Of a stretch of 64,000 nucleotides of DNA, positions 13,001-25,500 are shown piece by piece. How positions within the stretch are numbered: position 1 is the first letter of the stretch; every line of letters starts with the position of its first letter. The stretch covers positions 62,001 through 126,000 of the forward strand of contig JASAMV010005928.1 of NCBI GenBank assembly GCA_030248065.1, read 5' to 3'. The notes below the pieces were generated by a model. It was given only the letters and a program-made list of their open reading frames with translations. It searched no databases and had not been told where the DNA came from. The stretch is from Rhynchonema sp. JSB1_4. Its lineage: Eukaryota; Nematoda; Chromadorea; Monhysterida; Xyalidae. The position numbers and the translations under genes are program-made.

Positions 13001-16000
13001 GAACACACGCTGTACAACTTACATGGAATGACGCGTTTCTTATATTTTTTGTTTGCTATTATTATGTTGTGGGTTTCACATTTCGTATATGCGCTAGGAA
13101 ATTTGATCTCGATTGATAAAACATGAAGTGACTGTTTGTTTTTTCATCGCTGACGTAATAAGACTATCATGAACGATGCAAACAAAAACACAACCACGCA
13201 TTTCACGTTATCACCATACCGGCACACTAAATCGTCTAGGCGCAATATCCATCGAACGATTACGACACAAGCAAACAGTGCACTCGTGGTATCATATTCG
13301 CACAACGTATCAGCCATAACAAGAGAATCGGCACAACTTCTTTGAAATTCTCATGTTGAGATATTGAAAGTCAAAATCATTATTCATAAATTTTCACACA
13401 CAAAACAATAAATACGATTACAGGCCCGCGCCCCGTATTCTATCCCACGAGACCGACGTGCTATTCCGTCCGAGCACTGCCGTTGTCATGCCATATGTCC
13501 AGCCACATGATGTTTCAAGTGGATCCAGTTCGGCCCTCGACTACACCACAGACAGTTACCAATCGTATGTGCATGTGGATGACACGTCAATGTCAAGTCA
13601 GGTTGGTCTATGTTTCACAGATCTCAGGAATTTTTTTAATTTTTCTAGGGTGATAAATAGTGCCAACATTTAAAAATGAATCATTCATTGTCTCCCATTT
13701 AGGCCTCATCCTTGGCCAGTGGTGTACCAGTGCATCCTCAGGGTGGCCCCAGACGAGGCACACAACCGAATGTGCATACCATTGCACTGGCGTCACCTGT
13801 CGGGTCGAGTTCAGGTATGAAACCGATTTCGCTTTTTGGCGTACAGTTCACCCTCTTTATGGTGAATCCGTTGATGAGGTGCTCGGACAGTTTGATTCCC
13901 AAGCTGCTGTTGGTACCAAATTTACGACTCGGATCGTAATCTTTGTGGTGACAGCAACCACGCGTTTTTGAAGATCATCATATAAAGATGGTGCACAGTA
14001 GATTTAATGTCAATCGAAAGTATCTTTATTACATGAATCTACCGTTTTGCAGGTCTGCAACAGGACAACACGAGTACTTCGTCTGGCTTTGGTTCGAGTC
14101 TGGCGCCATCCCCCCAATCCCCCTCCCCGAGCCCCCCTGTGTGGGTGCCCCAGCCCGCACCCAGTTCATCACGACAACTTCAACAACCGAAACCACCATT
14201 ACGACCCACTCTGTCTAATGGTTCGCACAAAGGAGGCGGACTGCAGAACAATCGACAGCCAATCAGAGTGTCCGATCAGAAACGGCGCTTGTACAGGGTG
14301 GCGCTGAATTTCTTCAACAAGTAAGTGCATGTATTCCTTTTCCACAATGCTATCGCATTATTCATTAAAATTCATAATCGGTCCGACCTCCGACCGAAAG
14401 ATGGGATTTAAAATTTGTCACGAAAAAGATTCGTCACCATAATAGCGATTCTCGATCATATGACGTCACAAAGGGAAGACTCACTATTGCTGTTTCAGAA
14501 AGCCCGACCGCGGCATGCAACTACTGATGCAGATGGGCTTTTTCGAGCGCACACCAGCTGCGGTGGCGCATTTTCTGATTTCGCGCCGCGGGCTGAGCAA
14601 ACAAATGATTGGCGAGTACTTGGGCACCTATCATCCATTCCACGCCGCCGTGCTTGAGTTAGTCCTTATAGCTATTTTCTCTCTTTTTGCTGTTCAGAGT
14701 TTGTGGAAGAGAAAAAGTTTTTCTTATCAAAATTCCACATCTGCAGCTGTTTCGCGAGTGAAGTGGACTTGCATGGTTGCGAGATTGACGAAGCGCTGCG
14801 ACGATTCCTGACTCTGTTCCGATTGCCGGGTGAAGCGCAGAAAATCGATCGAATTATGCAAGTTGGTGTGGGGACTGTATTCTGAAAACAATCGCTTCGT
14901 GTCCTTGTGTACATTTAGGCCCCTTCGTCAAATTTGGTAGTCGTTGCAACGTCAGTCTTCCCGCTTTGATACGTCTTTTTTAGTTACATGTTTACTGACG
15001 TCATAAATTTCGGAAATTTCGATGTTAATAAAAAATATGTGTCCAGCTATTGAAACATCAGCCAACCACCCATTTCCAACTCATGCAGGTGTTCGCGCGT
15101 CGTTACTGTGTGTGCAACAGCAGCGTCGTGTCGCAATTCCGCAACACGGACACCGTGTTTGTGCTGGCGTTTGCCATCGTCATGCTCAACACCGACCTGC
15201 ACTCACCGAGCATAAAGAACGATCGACGAATGAAACTCGGTCGGTGATTATCGCGATTATATACGGCTTGCGTGAATTTTTAATTGAAAGTTGTGTTATG
15301 TTTGGCCGATGTTTATGCCTTGATGAACAGGGTCCGATTTGGTCTTCACGAACAACAAAACCGATCAAGTTTGACTCCAGTTTATGTTTCTGGCGTGATG
15401 GGCATGATACCAGGCTTTCAAATAGGCTAATCAAAGCTACTGCCATAAACTTTTTTGACTGATTTTAATTAAGAATTGCTTTGCAGCCGACTTCATCAAG
15501 AATCTGCGCGGCATCGACGATGGGTGTGACGTTGACGAGACGATGCTGACCGGGATCTACAAACGGATAAAGGCTGTGGAGTTCAGACCCGGATCCGATC
15601 ATGTGACGCAAGTCATTAAGGTGAGTTGGTAGTCGTTATACGAATGCGACTGCAGCTACATTTGCCTAAATTGAATTTCCTTTCCGCATCCAAGTTATGT
15701 CAAAAAGTGCGGTCATAATTCAGTGCTCTGGCTGCCAAACCGTCAAATGCAGTCTTTCCTCTAAAATCATAATAAGAGAGGTGATCTAAACAGTACAAAA
15801 ATTATAATTCCAGGTGGACAAATCAATTCTTGGCAAAAAGCCAGCACTGTCACTGCCGCACCGCCGTCTCGTGTGCTATTGTCGACTGCAGGAGGTGCCC
15901 GAACCACAGAAGAAGCAACAGCCGACCGCTCATTCCAGAGAAATATTTCTGTTCAACGATTTGATCATGGTTCGTGCGCGACATTTAGAAAAATCAGGCA

Positions 16001-17724
16001 TTTTATGAAAAAGATTATTCATAAAATAATGAAAAATGTGCTTTCAGGTCACGAAAGTGGTGAACAAGAAAAAGAATGGTCACGTGACCTACAGCTACCG
16101 TCAGTCACACAGCCTGGTCGGCATGCAGGTGCAGCCGTTCAAAACACAACGTTGGTTTATTGAGATTGCATTATCATTGTTTATGTTGTATCGAAAACGG
16201 TAACCAAACAGATAAGATACCTACTATGTATCCAGGTTTGATTCGGTCAAATATTACCTCTAAAACTGCCAGCTGCGAGATTATGTGAAACATTTTCGCT
16301 GCAAGTCCGCACCCACCTCCGATCCTCACGCCTCAGATCGGAATCATTATTTTTTTGATGACGAAACCAGGCACAAAACAATTCTGAATGAAGAGTATCC
16401 GCCTTCAAAAACTACAGACTTGCTGATGTTTCAGATTACCAGCACGGCATCCGTATGCATTTGACGCTCGACAACAAGATTCTGTATTTCAACGCGCGAA
16501 ATGACGAAGACAAGACAAAATTTATGGAGGATTTGGAGGAATCGATTAAAGAGGTTCGTATGAGTGAAAGTGTCATTTATAACGTTTGTCCTTTGGGACG
16601 TGTCAAACTTGGCTGTTGGTTCGGGCTTGCTGTATATGCTCTTGCTCAATATGAAGAGAATGATGATGAAAGTTTAATGAAACATCATTTGGCAAACTGC
16701 AAAACGCTTTACCCACATGGCCAGCTGGCTGATGTTGCCCAGCACAATGGGGAGTTGATCTAAGCTAGATGCAATTTTTTGGCCGATAAATGATAAAACC
16801 TCTTCATTTCCAGAGCGACGAAATGGAACAACTTCGTATCGAACTCGAGCTCGAAAAGCAGTCCCTTCTGAGGGGTGTGGCTGGTTCGGCAGGCCTGGGC
16901 ACCAGGGCACCCCCTCTGCCCGGGCACAGACACAATGACGCCAGCCAACCCGTGTTGTTGGGCACTGAAAACATCCGCGACTCGGGCCTGCCCTGTGCTG
17001 ATATTGCTGATACTGAACAATACCTGACATTGAGACCCTCACATCGTGCCATGTCGAATTCGATGTTGGAGCTGTCGGCTGATAGTGGATCGAGGACGGA
17101 GAAAGGTAGACTTGCTGATGTTTCAGTTGAAGGTGGAAATTGCAGTCTACCCACCTTGTAATGAAGCCCCAGACAAAGCAGTGTCTCCATTTGCCGTTGA
17201 TAATCTTTCCAAACGCTAACCTTTCAATGAATGTTGTTTATGGCCTGGTCAACGGTGACACCGAAATTGCGAGTCGCGATCGTTTTCACTGTAAAGATCG
17301 TAAACTGGAAATTTCCTTCAAACCGTTCTGAAATGAAAATTTGACATGTGGATTTTAAATCTGACCCTGATGTTCAGGATCAACCAACGCAACAACAGTG
17401 GTAGTTGAAGTGACCGGTGAAACATCAGCAGGCTCGAGCAGTGCCAGTGCACACAACGCGGCTGCTGCGGCGCGACGCGCCAGCGTGAACTCGTTCGATA
17501 GTGGGATGGTACGAGTCTCTTTCTCGTTCTTTTATTATTATTCAAAAATGCAACAAATGAAAAAATAAATTTCTCTGTTGTTCCAGTCTTCCACTGCATC
17601 GATTGAGTCACGTGACACGAGCCCCAAAGGCTCCTCGACGTCAACTCCCAATCCGCCAACCACAATTACCGAAGAGCCGACTACACCAAAGTCCATAGTC
17701 ACCGTGAAACATCAGCAGAGGTAG
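10038..17724 (+). CDS. IQSEC/Schizo-type Arf guanine-nucleotide exchange factor (IQ motif, Sec7, PH)
   Basis: This family activates Arf GTPases at membranes, often at synapses. I trace 17 exons: 10038-10449, 10756-10922, 12288-12459, 12696-12886, 13424-13601, 13703-13814, 14053-14320, 14499-14657, 14747-14861, 15089-15239, 15487-15620, 15814-15969, 16048-16150, 16435-16553, 16814-17105, 17378-17508 and 17587-17724. All phases fit, giving about 998 residues; the extreme N-terminus is missing. Exon 2 carries [20 protein letters not shown] and the IQ motif [13 protein letters not shown]. Exons 7-11 form the Sec7 domain, with the catalytic glutamate in [11 protein letters not shown] and the signature [13 protein letters not shown]. 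Exons 12-14 form the PH domain, ending [20 protein letters not shown]. The tail is Ser/Thr-rich and includes [12 protein letters not shown]. The acceptor at 14747 was chosen because it restores [11 protein letters not shown], which aligns with vertebrate IQSEC. Identity is firm; the long linker exons 3-6 are low complexity. Confidence 0.92.
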
Positions 17725-18520
17725 CAAGCCGCACTGTTGCAATAATTGGTTGCAGGTCTTGCTCGATTGTTTATGCAGTCTAGCCTTTTTGTAGTGACGC
17801 ATGTGTGTGGGTCCGACCACCAATTGATAGGGGCCACTATGAAGAGACTGAACTGTATTATCATTCCACCAGGGCATTTGCAACTTGACTTTGCCATCAA
17901 TCCGACAACAAGACATTCTTGAGGCCAAAATTTAATTCGCCAACTGACCGTACACATGATTGATGTATTTTGATCCCCATAATATCGTGGTTTGTCGTTA
18001 TTTGATCTCCGAATCGGGTGTTTCTGCTATTCAAAACCTATTTCGTTAATTTTGTGTTTGGATTTATTTAGATGCAATTATAATTAATTGTGCCACAAAC
18101 AATTTTATCTTGGCTTTTCTGTTCTATATTCTTGCAGAACCATATTTTTGCCACACGGAACGTTGGAGAAGAAATGTATGTGGTTCCGGACTCTCATTCC
18201 TCTGACACCGCAATCTACACATTTTGTATAATCCATATTAATCTGGAAAAGTCCATTAGGTCTTTCTTGGTCTAATTTGCCAGGTTTTTCTCAATATTTT
18301 TGTGAACGACAATGTTACAGTCCTATTCCTTATAACGGTTGTTCAAATCTAGACTGTCCTGAATACCTAGATAATAATTCATTGGGTGCTGTAAAATTCA
18401 AATTGTAATGTATAGCAAATATTTGCTGTTTTGAGAAGGAGTGTACATACGTACGGATTGTCTAATTTTGATAATCGTTATAATTTGTTTAGGCGCCATT
18501 TTATGCCAGTGTGTTCTAGT

Positions 18521-19040
18521 CAGGGTTGGGCAAAAAAAAACGACGGCGTTTTTTCTTAAAAAAACGACGTTTTTTTTCAAAAAAAAACGCCTGGGTCGTT
18601 TTTCGTTTTTTTTTAAATCCTGAATTTCCTTGATTTTCCCTGATTTTTCAGGGAAAGTACCCTGATTATAAAGGAAAATCAATTTTTTGTCCCATTTTTT
18701 TTCAAAAAATTTTCGACCAATTTTTACTTTGTCGAGATACGTCGATTACGGAGTTTGACTTTCAGTGATGACCCCGGCCAAAGTTGGTCCCATGATGCGG
18801 GTCTGATATGGGATCTTAACAACTCTCTAGAAAAGGGTTGAAACCCGTTTATTTTGCCTCGGAACACATAGAATTACTTCATTTAACCACGTTTTCTTCC
18901 CAACATGAGCGTTTTCCAATTTTTTTGGGGGCATAATTTGGTCATCTGGGCGTTTTAAAAAAAAACGTTTTTTTAAAAAAAAAAACGTTTTTTTTAAAAA
19001 AAACGATTTTTTGAAAAAAAACGTTTTTTGCCCAACCCTG
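18521..19040. mobile_element. hAT-like MITE, copy 1 (520 bp)
   Basis: The ends are CAGGGTTGGGCAAAAAA and its exact inverse. An 8-bp direct duplication, gttctagt, flanks it at 18513-18520 and 19041-19048. Eight-base duplications and CAGGG ends are typical of hAT transposons. The subterminal parts are runs of A and T broken by ACG, so the arms can fold back. The central part (about 18700-18960) is non-repetitive and non-coding. Copies 2 and 3 at 45445 and 62588 are nearly identical, which suggests recent activity driven by a transposase elsewhere. Confidence 0.93.
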
Positions 19041-19612
19041 GTTCTAGTGTACAGTTTCGCTTGACTTTTTCGGACAAGAAAATTATTACTATGTATTTAT
19101 GAAATTGCAAACCCACTTGTGATTGAACTTTTGTTTTGATTGATTTGTTTGTTGAAGTGACAATGATAAGATCTACCAAATAAACTAAATCCAGATTTCA
19201 AATGATTGGTGGCTGATTCAAAGATGGCTTTTAGCGTATACTATGATACCGCAGGCGCCGCAATAGACCCGCACTGGCAAAAGTTGTTGCAGTGTCACCG
19301 CGATTCAAGAACAACATATTCCAATTTTGGGTCGCAGCACACTTGTGGTCATTTCATTAAGATCATTTTCTTTTTCACAGAAATCAGTTCTTCATTCAAT
19401 GGCAATCAATAATGTTGAGCAATCATCAAGTTTACATTTGGCTCATAAGTGCGAATGTTGCTGATACTGCAGGTCAGATTAGATGCTTGAATAATATTTC
19501 TTTGCATTTGAGAATTAACATGCACATCTTGGAGGTTTCGATAATCGCTTCAAGTCTGCAGCCGTCTGGCTGAAATATTATTATCAAAAAACATTTCTTT
19601 TCTGCCGCAAAG

Positions 19613-19770
19613 TACCTCGTTGAAGTGACAACTGGAAACAACGCTGCTAACGTAAACTCACGCATCTACGTTACTTTGATTGGCACAAACGGTTCGAGTG
19701 ATAAAATTGAGTTGAATTCATATTCCTATGAGGCGGCTGGTGGTGGCAAACACCGCGATCTTTTTGAAGA
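19613..19770 (+). CDS. PLAT/LH2-like exon (partial gene)
   Basis: A splice-bounded exon (acceptor gccgcaaag, donor GAAGA/gtaagt) encodes about 52 residues. It starts YLVEVTTGNNAANVNSRIYV and continues TLIGTNGSSDKIEL, the first strands of a PLAT domain, a beta-sandwich that binds lipids or proteins. It ends GKHRDLFEE. A plausible continuation, with VGSVKHV and MELAVEAKL, lies at about 19815-19945, but I could not find splice sites that keep the phase. The exon could be the extracellular part of the membrane protein encoded just downstream. The exon ends in phase 2 and the next certain exon starts in phase 0, so at least one exon is unresolved. Confidence 0.55.
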
Positions 19771-19975
19771 GTAAGTTTGAGCATGTGTAATGGTTTGGTT
19801 GTGTTTGCACTTCTGGCAGATTCTGTTTTCGAAAAGAAGACTAAACATGTAAACATGCATGCATGTGTTGACGTAATCGAGGACGTCGGGTCAGTCAAGC
19901 ATGTTTGGGCAATGGAATTGGCGGTTGAGGCGAAATTGAGGAAATGTGTAATTCGTATAGCATTACGTCATGCAG

Positions 19976-21990
19976 GTTATCGCCAAACCACGTGGCCAAG
20001 AGTGTTCTGCCAGCGACACGGTGTCCTGTGGAACATCAGTTGATGACGGCTGTGACACGACCGCCATGACACCCGTGGTCACTTCGACTTACCTCTCTTC
20101 AAAACAACCACAACCAACATCGACTTTCGTTGGTAGTTATTCCAGCTCTACTGCAGATTTAAAGGTATTTACACCTAGCCGTTTGAATAGATTTCAAAAT
20201 CATTCTTAGATATGTAGGTGTCTGTACCTACAGTACGTTTCACGGGAAGGGGTACCAATAATCGTAATCCGAGTACATACTATTATTTCCTATGGTATAC
20301 TATTATTTCTGCGTGCAGTACTTAAAGGGTGTGTCTAACGTCTCCTAACCCCATGTTTTGTTGGGTGGAATTGAAAGATGTCTTCGAAAGGCCGCCGTGT
20401 GCAAAAAACCGCGACTTCTAACTTGCTAAATCGCGAAATCTTGAGGGTTACTTTTCAAATTAAATCAATTTCCGGACACAAAATTCAGACTGAGCAGACA
20501 AGAAAAGTTACGAAGCGAAACACACACAAACCAGCTTCTGTGGGTTAAATGAAACATTCATTGTGTCCACAGTCAAGCCAGCAGCCAGAGCGTTGTGTGT
20601 TGAGCGTTTACGTGCGTTATATAGGTGGCTGAGCCGCGCTTAAACATGCAATGTTTCAGCAGAAAAACGCCAAACGTGAGTAGCGCGCACTCAAAAGCGC
20701 CTGGAGTTTTGTGTCCGGAAATTGATTTAATTCGAAAAGTAACCCTCAATATTTCGCGATTTAGCGAGCTAGAAGACGCGGTTTTTTGCACACGTCGGCC
20801 TGTCGAGGTCATCTTTCGATTGCACCCGATAAAACATGGGGTTAAGAGACGTTAGACACACCCTTTAAGCAACGCGCGCTTATTCCCTTAACCACTGCAC
20901 TAGGTCACACGCGTGCGTACTCGGGTGAACTATTATTTACGAGTGCGGCACGCGTATGGGAAAGTGCAGTGGTTAACGGATGAAGCGCTCGTTGCTTAAG
21001 TACTACACGCAGAATTAATCGTATACCCGAGGAAATAATAGTATGTACTCGGATTACGATTATTGGTACCCCTTCCCGTGAAACGTACTGTAGATCTCCG
21101 AGGAAATACAGCATTCGCAGTCGTAGAATTTCTGGTGTGAACCGCGCCGTGGCCATTGCCCATAAAGCATATACAACCACAATGCACTACATTGAACCGC
21201 GGGCAACTGCGGTGCACCGCGGTCGACTGCTACTCACTTGGAGATCTGTAATACTCTGACCAGTCTGCTTGCACCACGCACAAAAATATTTTTCAGATTT
21301 CCATCCCATCGAATCTTCCAATTCTATCGTCAACAATTCCCCTGCCAACGTGGGTGATTGTGCTGATAATCGTTACTGCGGTGTCACTGCTGGTTCTATG
21401 CATCGGCACAGTGTTTGTTTGGTGGCAAGGACCGAAGATACGAAATGCATTGTTAGTCGTTAGTTTTGAGTGCAGTTATCACCGGTCATTTATAATGCCC
21501 TGCATGCATGCGATTTTAGTGCGAACATCGGAGCAGCAGCAAGAGATGGACAGAAAAGAATGAGCAACGCAGCGAAAATGGACGAAGGCATGGGAAACAA
21601 ACAGTGAGTATAAACTATCGACCAATCAATCAAACGATTAATCAGTCATTTAATCACTTGATGATCAGACCGACTAACAATCAGACGAACAATGCTGGCC
21701 AGTTGGACTATCACACTCCGACGGCTGATCAAATATACAACATGCAACATTCAGCCAAACTGGATGTGGAACTTAGCGTGGCTGGAGGGCCATCGGATTC
21801 AGTTAGTGTGACGAGGTGAGAATTTTTGATCAAGACGTTTTTTTAGACATCAGAAGGTCAAAATCTTTAAGATACATACATTGATTGGCTTAATTTCAGT
21901 CCACTCGAACAGGACAACAATGTTGCATCGAAATATAGCACGAGTACGGTATACACGAACAAGACGGATGACATTGATGTCAACAGCTGA
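19976..21990 (+). CDS. Single-pass membrane protein with Thr/Ser-rich ectodomain and Asn-rich cytoplasmic tail
   Basis: Five exons join in phase: 19976-20164, 21297-21451, 21520-21603, 21669-21815 and 21900-21990 (TGA). The first encodes a Cys- and Ser/Thr-rich stretch. The second contains one strong membrane helix starting WVIVLIIVTAVSLLVLCIG, followed by a positive stop-transfer. The rest is a cytoplasmic tail of about 115 residues, basic at first and then rich in Asn and Ser, ending DDIDVNS. No start codon was found, so the gene is 5'-partial. The PLAT-like exon at 19613 is a candidate for its ectodomain. I do not recognise the family. The first intron is 1.1 kb and filled by two nested mobile elements. 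It converges with the GPCR gene on the other strand. Confidence 0.65.
20228..21093. mobile_element. Palindromic foldback element, interrupted by a TTAA element
   Basis: The outer arms are inverted copies. The left arm starts CTACAGTACGTTTCACGGG and the right arm ends with the complement; both then share sequence around GGTACCAATAATCGTAATCC. Without the inner insertion (20326-20864) the element would be about 320 bp, with a long near-palindrome. It lies in an intron of the membrane-protein gene. A degenerate relative is visible at about 31327-31512, where TTAAGTACTGCCCGC and ACCCCTTTCCTGGAAATGTA echo the right arm. Confidence 0.8.
20326..20864. mobile_element. TTAA-flanked foldback element (piggyBac-like MITE), 539 bp
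   Basis: It begins AGGGTGTGTCTAACGTCTC and ends with the complement. TTAA flanks it directly at 20322-20325 and 20865-20868. The arms are about 165 bp, with scattered mismatches, and the core is about 200 bp. TTAA target duplication is the hallmark of piggyBac-type transposition. It has no coding capacity. The element has split the left arm of the surrounding palindrome; the unbroken right arm has the same site with a single TTAA, which confirms the boundaries. Confidence 0.88.
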
Positions 21991-22586
21991 ACGGCGACAA
22001 TGTTAATGTATCGCGCATTTAATTGACTGTGATTGTTAATGTTGAATGTATATAGTTGTGATCATATTATCTTGACTGGTGAATCTTTCGATGTTTGTGA
22101 GTGTGTCCATTAAAATGGTGCTCTCTTGATACCACTTGGCTTCTTTGGTTTTGGTTTGATAGCGACGTTGACAAAACGCAGATACATACTGTACTGTACT
22201 AGTTCTTGGTTGTAATGAATGTGTCAAGTCTCATAAAGGTGGTTGACATTCGTAATAAAATCTCGGTAGTGTGGAAATCCATTTTGTTTACACACTCGAA
22301 GTAAGTTGAATTTAAACAAAATATATGCACATTACCATTTATTACATAAATGAAAATAATATTTCTGAAAATTACAGCCATGAATGCGTACCATCAACCC
22401 GCGTACGATCGGGACCCGAGATTATTCGCTCCAAATAAAGAATGTTTAAAATAGCGTACAGTATCCACATTGTAGCAGACAAGTTGAACATGATAGGACA
22501 TAAGTAAAATTCGAAGAAGCAAAAATTCGGCCCACTCACATTGTAAGACCATATACACATTGTATGTACTGTATATGTTATGTATA

Positions 22587-25500
22587 TTAACTTCTGCCAA
22601 ACGCTCCAAACATACAGTACAAGAACGGATTAAAGCAGGCGTGCAGCACGATTAATTGGTGCAGGAAATAAACGTACACTTCGACATTTTCATATGATTT
22701 TCGATCAATGAACTTCCACAGAACCAACGATTGATACGGCAGCCAGCACAACATGTAGCACACGATTAGAAGCAGACTCTCGCCAATGGCGGAGCGGGTC
22801 TCGTGGTCGACCGGGGCCGTCGGTTGGCGGATTAGACGGACGACTGCTGACGCCTGCTGAAACGTTGTGCTATCGTTGACGATAAACTGCTCCACTGATT
22901 GGTTGAGTCTTGAAGTCGTTACTCGAGCTGCGTATACTACCGCAATTCACTTTTACTTTGGAAATACATAACAGAGAGCAAATTCTCGGAGGAGCGCTGA
23001 TTGGCTTTTGAAAGAGCGAGAGCCAGTGCGCGCTGGGGATGCTGTTGTTTGTTCTCCAAGCGAACGAAGTCACCAAGTTTCGCTAAATCAATCCGCGGTC
23101 GGTAAGCTTGCACACATTATCAACTCGGTGCGAGATCTTTCATTTCTAGCGAAGAAATGGGGTGTTGGTTGACCACCCTTTAATCCACCGACCTGCATTT
23201 GCGAGCGCATACTTCGTGTTCGGGTCGGCGGTCGCATCAAAGGCAGACTGTTGCTCGGTTCGAACGGCGTGCGCTCAGAAATCTTCGATCGCCCGTCACC
23301 GCTGACAGCCGGCTTATTTTCGGTCGCGTGACGGGCACTTATTGCTGCAACAAACGGGCTATACCGTCGCGGCAAGCCATACGTGTCCAAACGTTTATGG
23401 CCATTGCGCTGTAGCATGGGCAATCAATACTGCGTATGCTACGGTGCGTGCTGGCCACAAATGGCGTCACCGATGGCCATCAGCGCCGTTTGGACACTAT
23501 GGATTGCCACGACGGTATATGTAGCCACCTGAACCCACGTTACATTGACATGCTGAAACCAATGTAAAAGGACAGTTATCCCAAAGAGCAATATTTGACG
23601 AAGCACACTTCGGGCGTGAAGCGCACGCGAAAGAGGGCAATAGGATTCAGAGGTTCAGTTGCAAGGCTTTGCGTTGACCATTTTACAATTCAAAGTTTGA
23701 GAGGTTTTTCGTCGGAATGTTTGCCTGAATAACATCACACCCAAGGTGGTCGTCGTCGGCCCATTGTCATCGTCCGTGTGCATGTAGGGTATGGTACATC
23801 AAGTCACCACACACCTATCGTACCCAATAAAATTCAGCATGCAAACCAAACATTATGTACAATCTATACAACTAAAACAGGAAGACGTATGTGTGTGTGT
23901 GGCCCCCTCCCTCGGACGGGTCAATTTTCACGGGTAGCTTTGGGTATGCTAACGGGTCTTCGGGGGGGGGGGGGGGCGCTGTAGCCGGGCAGTGCAAGAA
24001 AACAACAAGGACCATACCAGTGGGCGGTGGTCTCTGCGAGCAACGTGGCTGTTGTTGTTCTGAGCATTCAATTTCATCATCGTCTTTGTTCTGCATCCAT
24101 CTGGCCATCACCCGTCGCATGATCAGTCCATAGCACACACAGACGACAATCAATGGCAACCAGAACAGGCACATCACGCTGTAGCACTCGTACCACAGGC
24201 CCAAATGGTGCAATTCTGAAACATTAGGCAACATTTGATGACACCCTAACGTTCCTTTCAAAATGACAGCACTACATAGCTTTCATATACTATGTATATG
24301 TACCTACATACAGTACTGTGATCAAATGAACTCGTCAAATCACGTGTGCCATGTACTTCTATCGTGCTCATTTGGGGCTCATGTATTATTGCTTGATTTG
24401 ACCACAGTAGTAGCCATTTCATAACGAACTTTCACTGAATGCCGTTGATGCATTCTTCCAGGCCGAAGCGACGAGCATGTGTGAACATTGATAGACGGGC
24501 TCGACATCGGCAGCCCGCTTCCTTACATGCGGGTCGATCTGTAAGGGAGTTTCATCGATGATTGGCACAATGAGGCCTTAAAAGACCCGCATGAATGATT
24601 AACTGAAGGGAACTTACGACTAGTTTAGCGAGGAACAACTGCGGTGAGCTGACAGTGGCGGCCAGAATCCATGCGAATGTGACCATCCATCGTGTACGTC
24701 GCGCACCATCGACCATACGCGCGTGATTGGGATCTGAAAACAGCTGATATTGAAAGACAGCACTACACAAGTTCGTGACAGCAGTGGACGATGGGATATG
24801 CGTCGAATTAAACAGTGCGCGCGCATGCACCATGCTGGCATATTCGCGTATGGGTCGGAGCTTTATTACGTCAGGGTATGATTTTTGAAGCTATAGAGTA
24901 AATTCGACTGGAGTAAAAAAAAGTGTTCTGACCTGACGTATACAGCGGGACAACCTACATACCTATACAGGTCGAATTCGGGACCCTCTTAAAATCACAA
25001 AATATCCTCAACTGAAAACGAGGTTCTCGTGCGCGCGACTCCAGCAGAGGCATACCAAACTCCCCGACTCTCCAAGTCCAAACAGTACCCTAAAATTAAA
25101 ACATCAGCCAACCGATGACTGTAAACAATCGATTGAGCGCAATACAGACGATGACGTATGACGATACGCAGAATATGAACATGTCACTAAAGCGCATCAG
25201 TCGACACATGACGTCACCACCACGGAAATGATAGGTCAACATCCAAACCAGATGGGTCGGAGCGTGGATCAGCACCTGATGACAGACAAGAAATATTGGA
25301 TAGTCTGCGTCAAATTAAACTATACGCCGGGCACTTTCTATATGAGTGCTTGTCCGCAGTGTGTCCTGCTTGTTCTTTACTATAGGCAGCCCAGGCCACA
25401 CCCAAGTCAATATGGGGTCAAGCTGATTCCAAATTAGTGGGTGCGAAATAGTGGAGTACCCATATCGGCTCGAAATAATCCGCGTGAAACTTAGTGTGGC

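Noticed and set aside
14698..14746. Alternative start of the IQSEC exon at 14698 (after ttcag)
   Set aside because: It shifts the frame or adds residues that break the Sec7 alignment; the acceptor at 14746 gives [11 protein letters not shown], matching the family.
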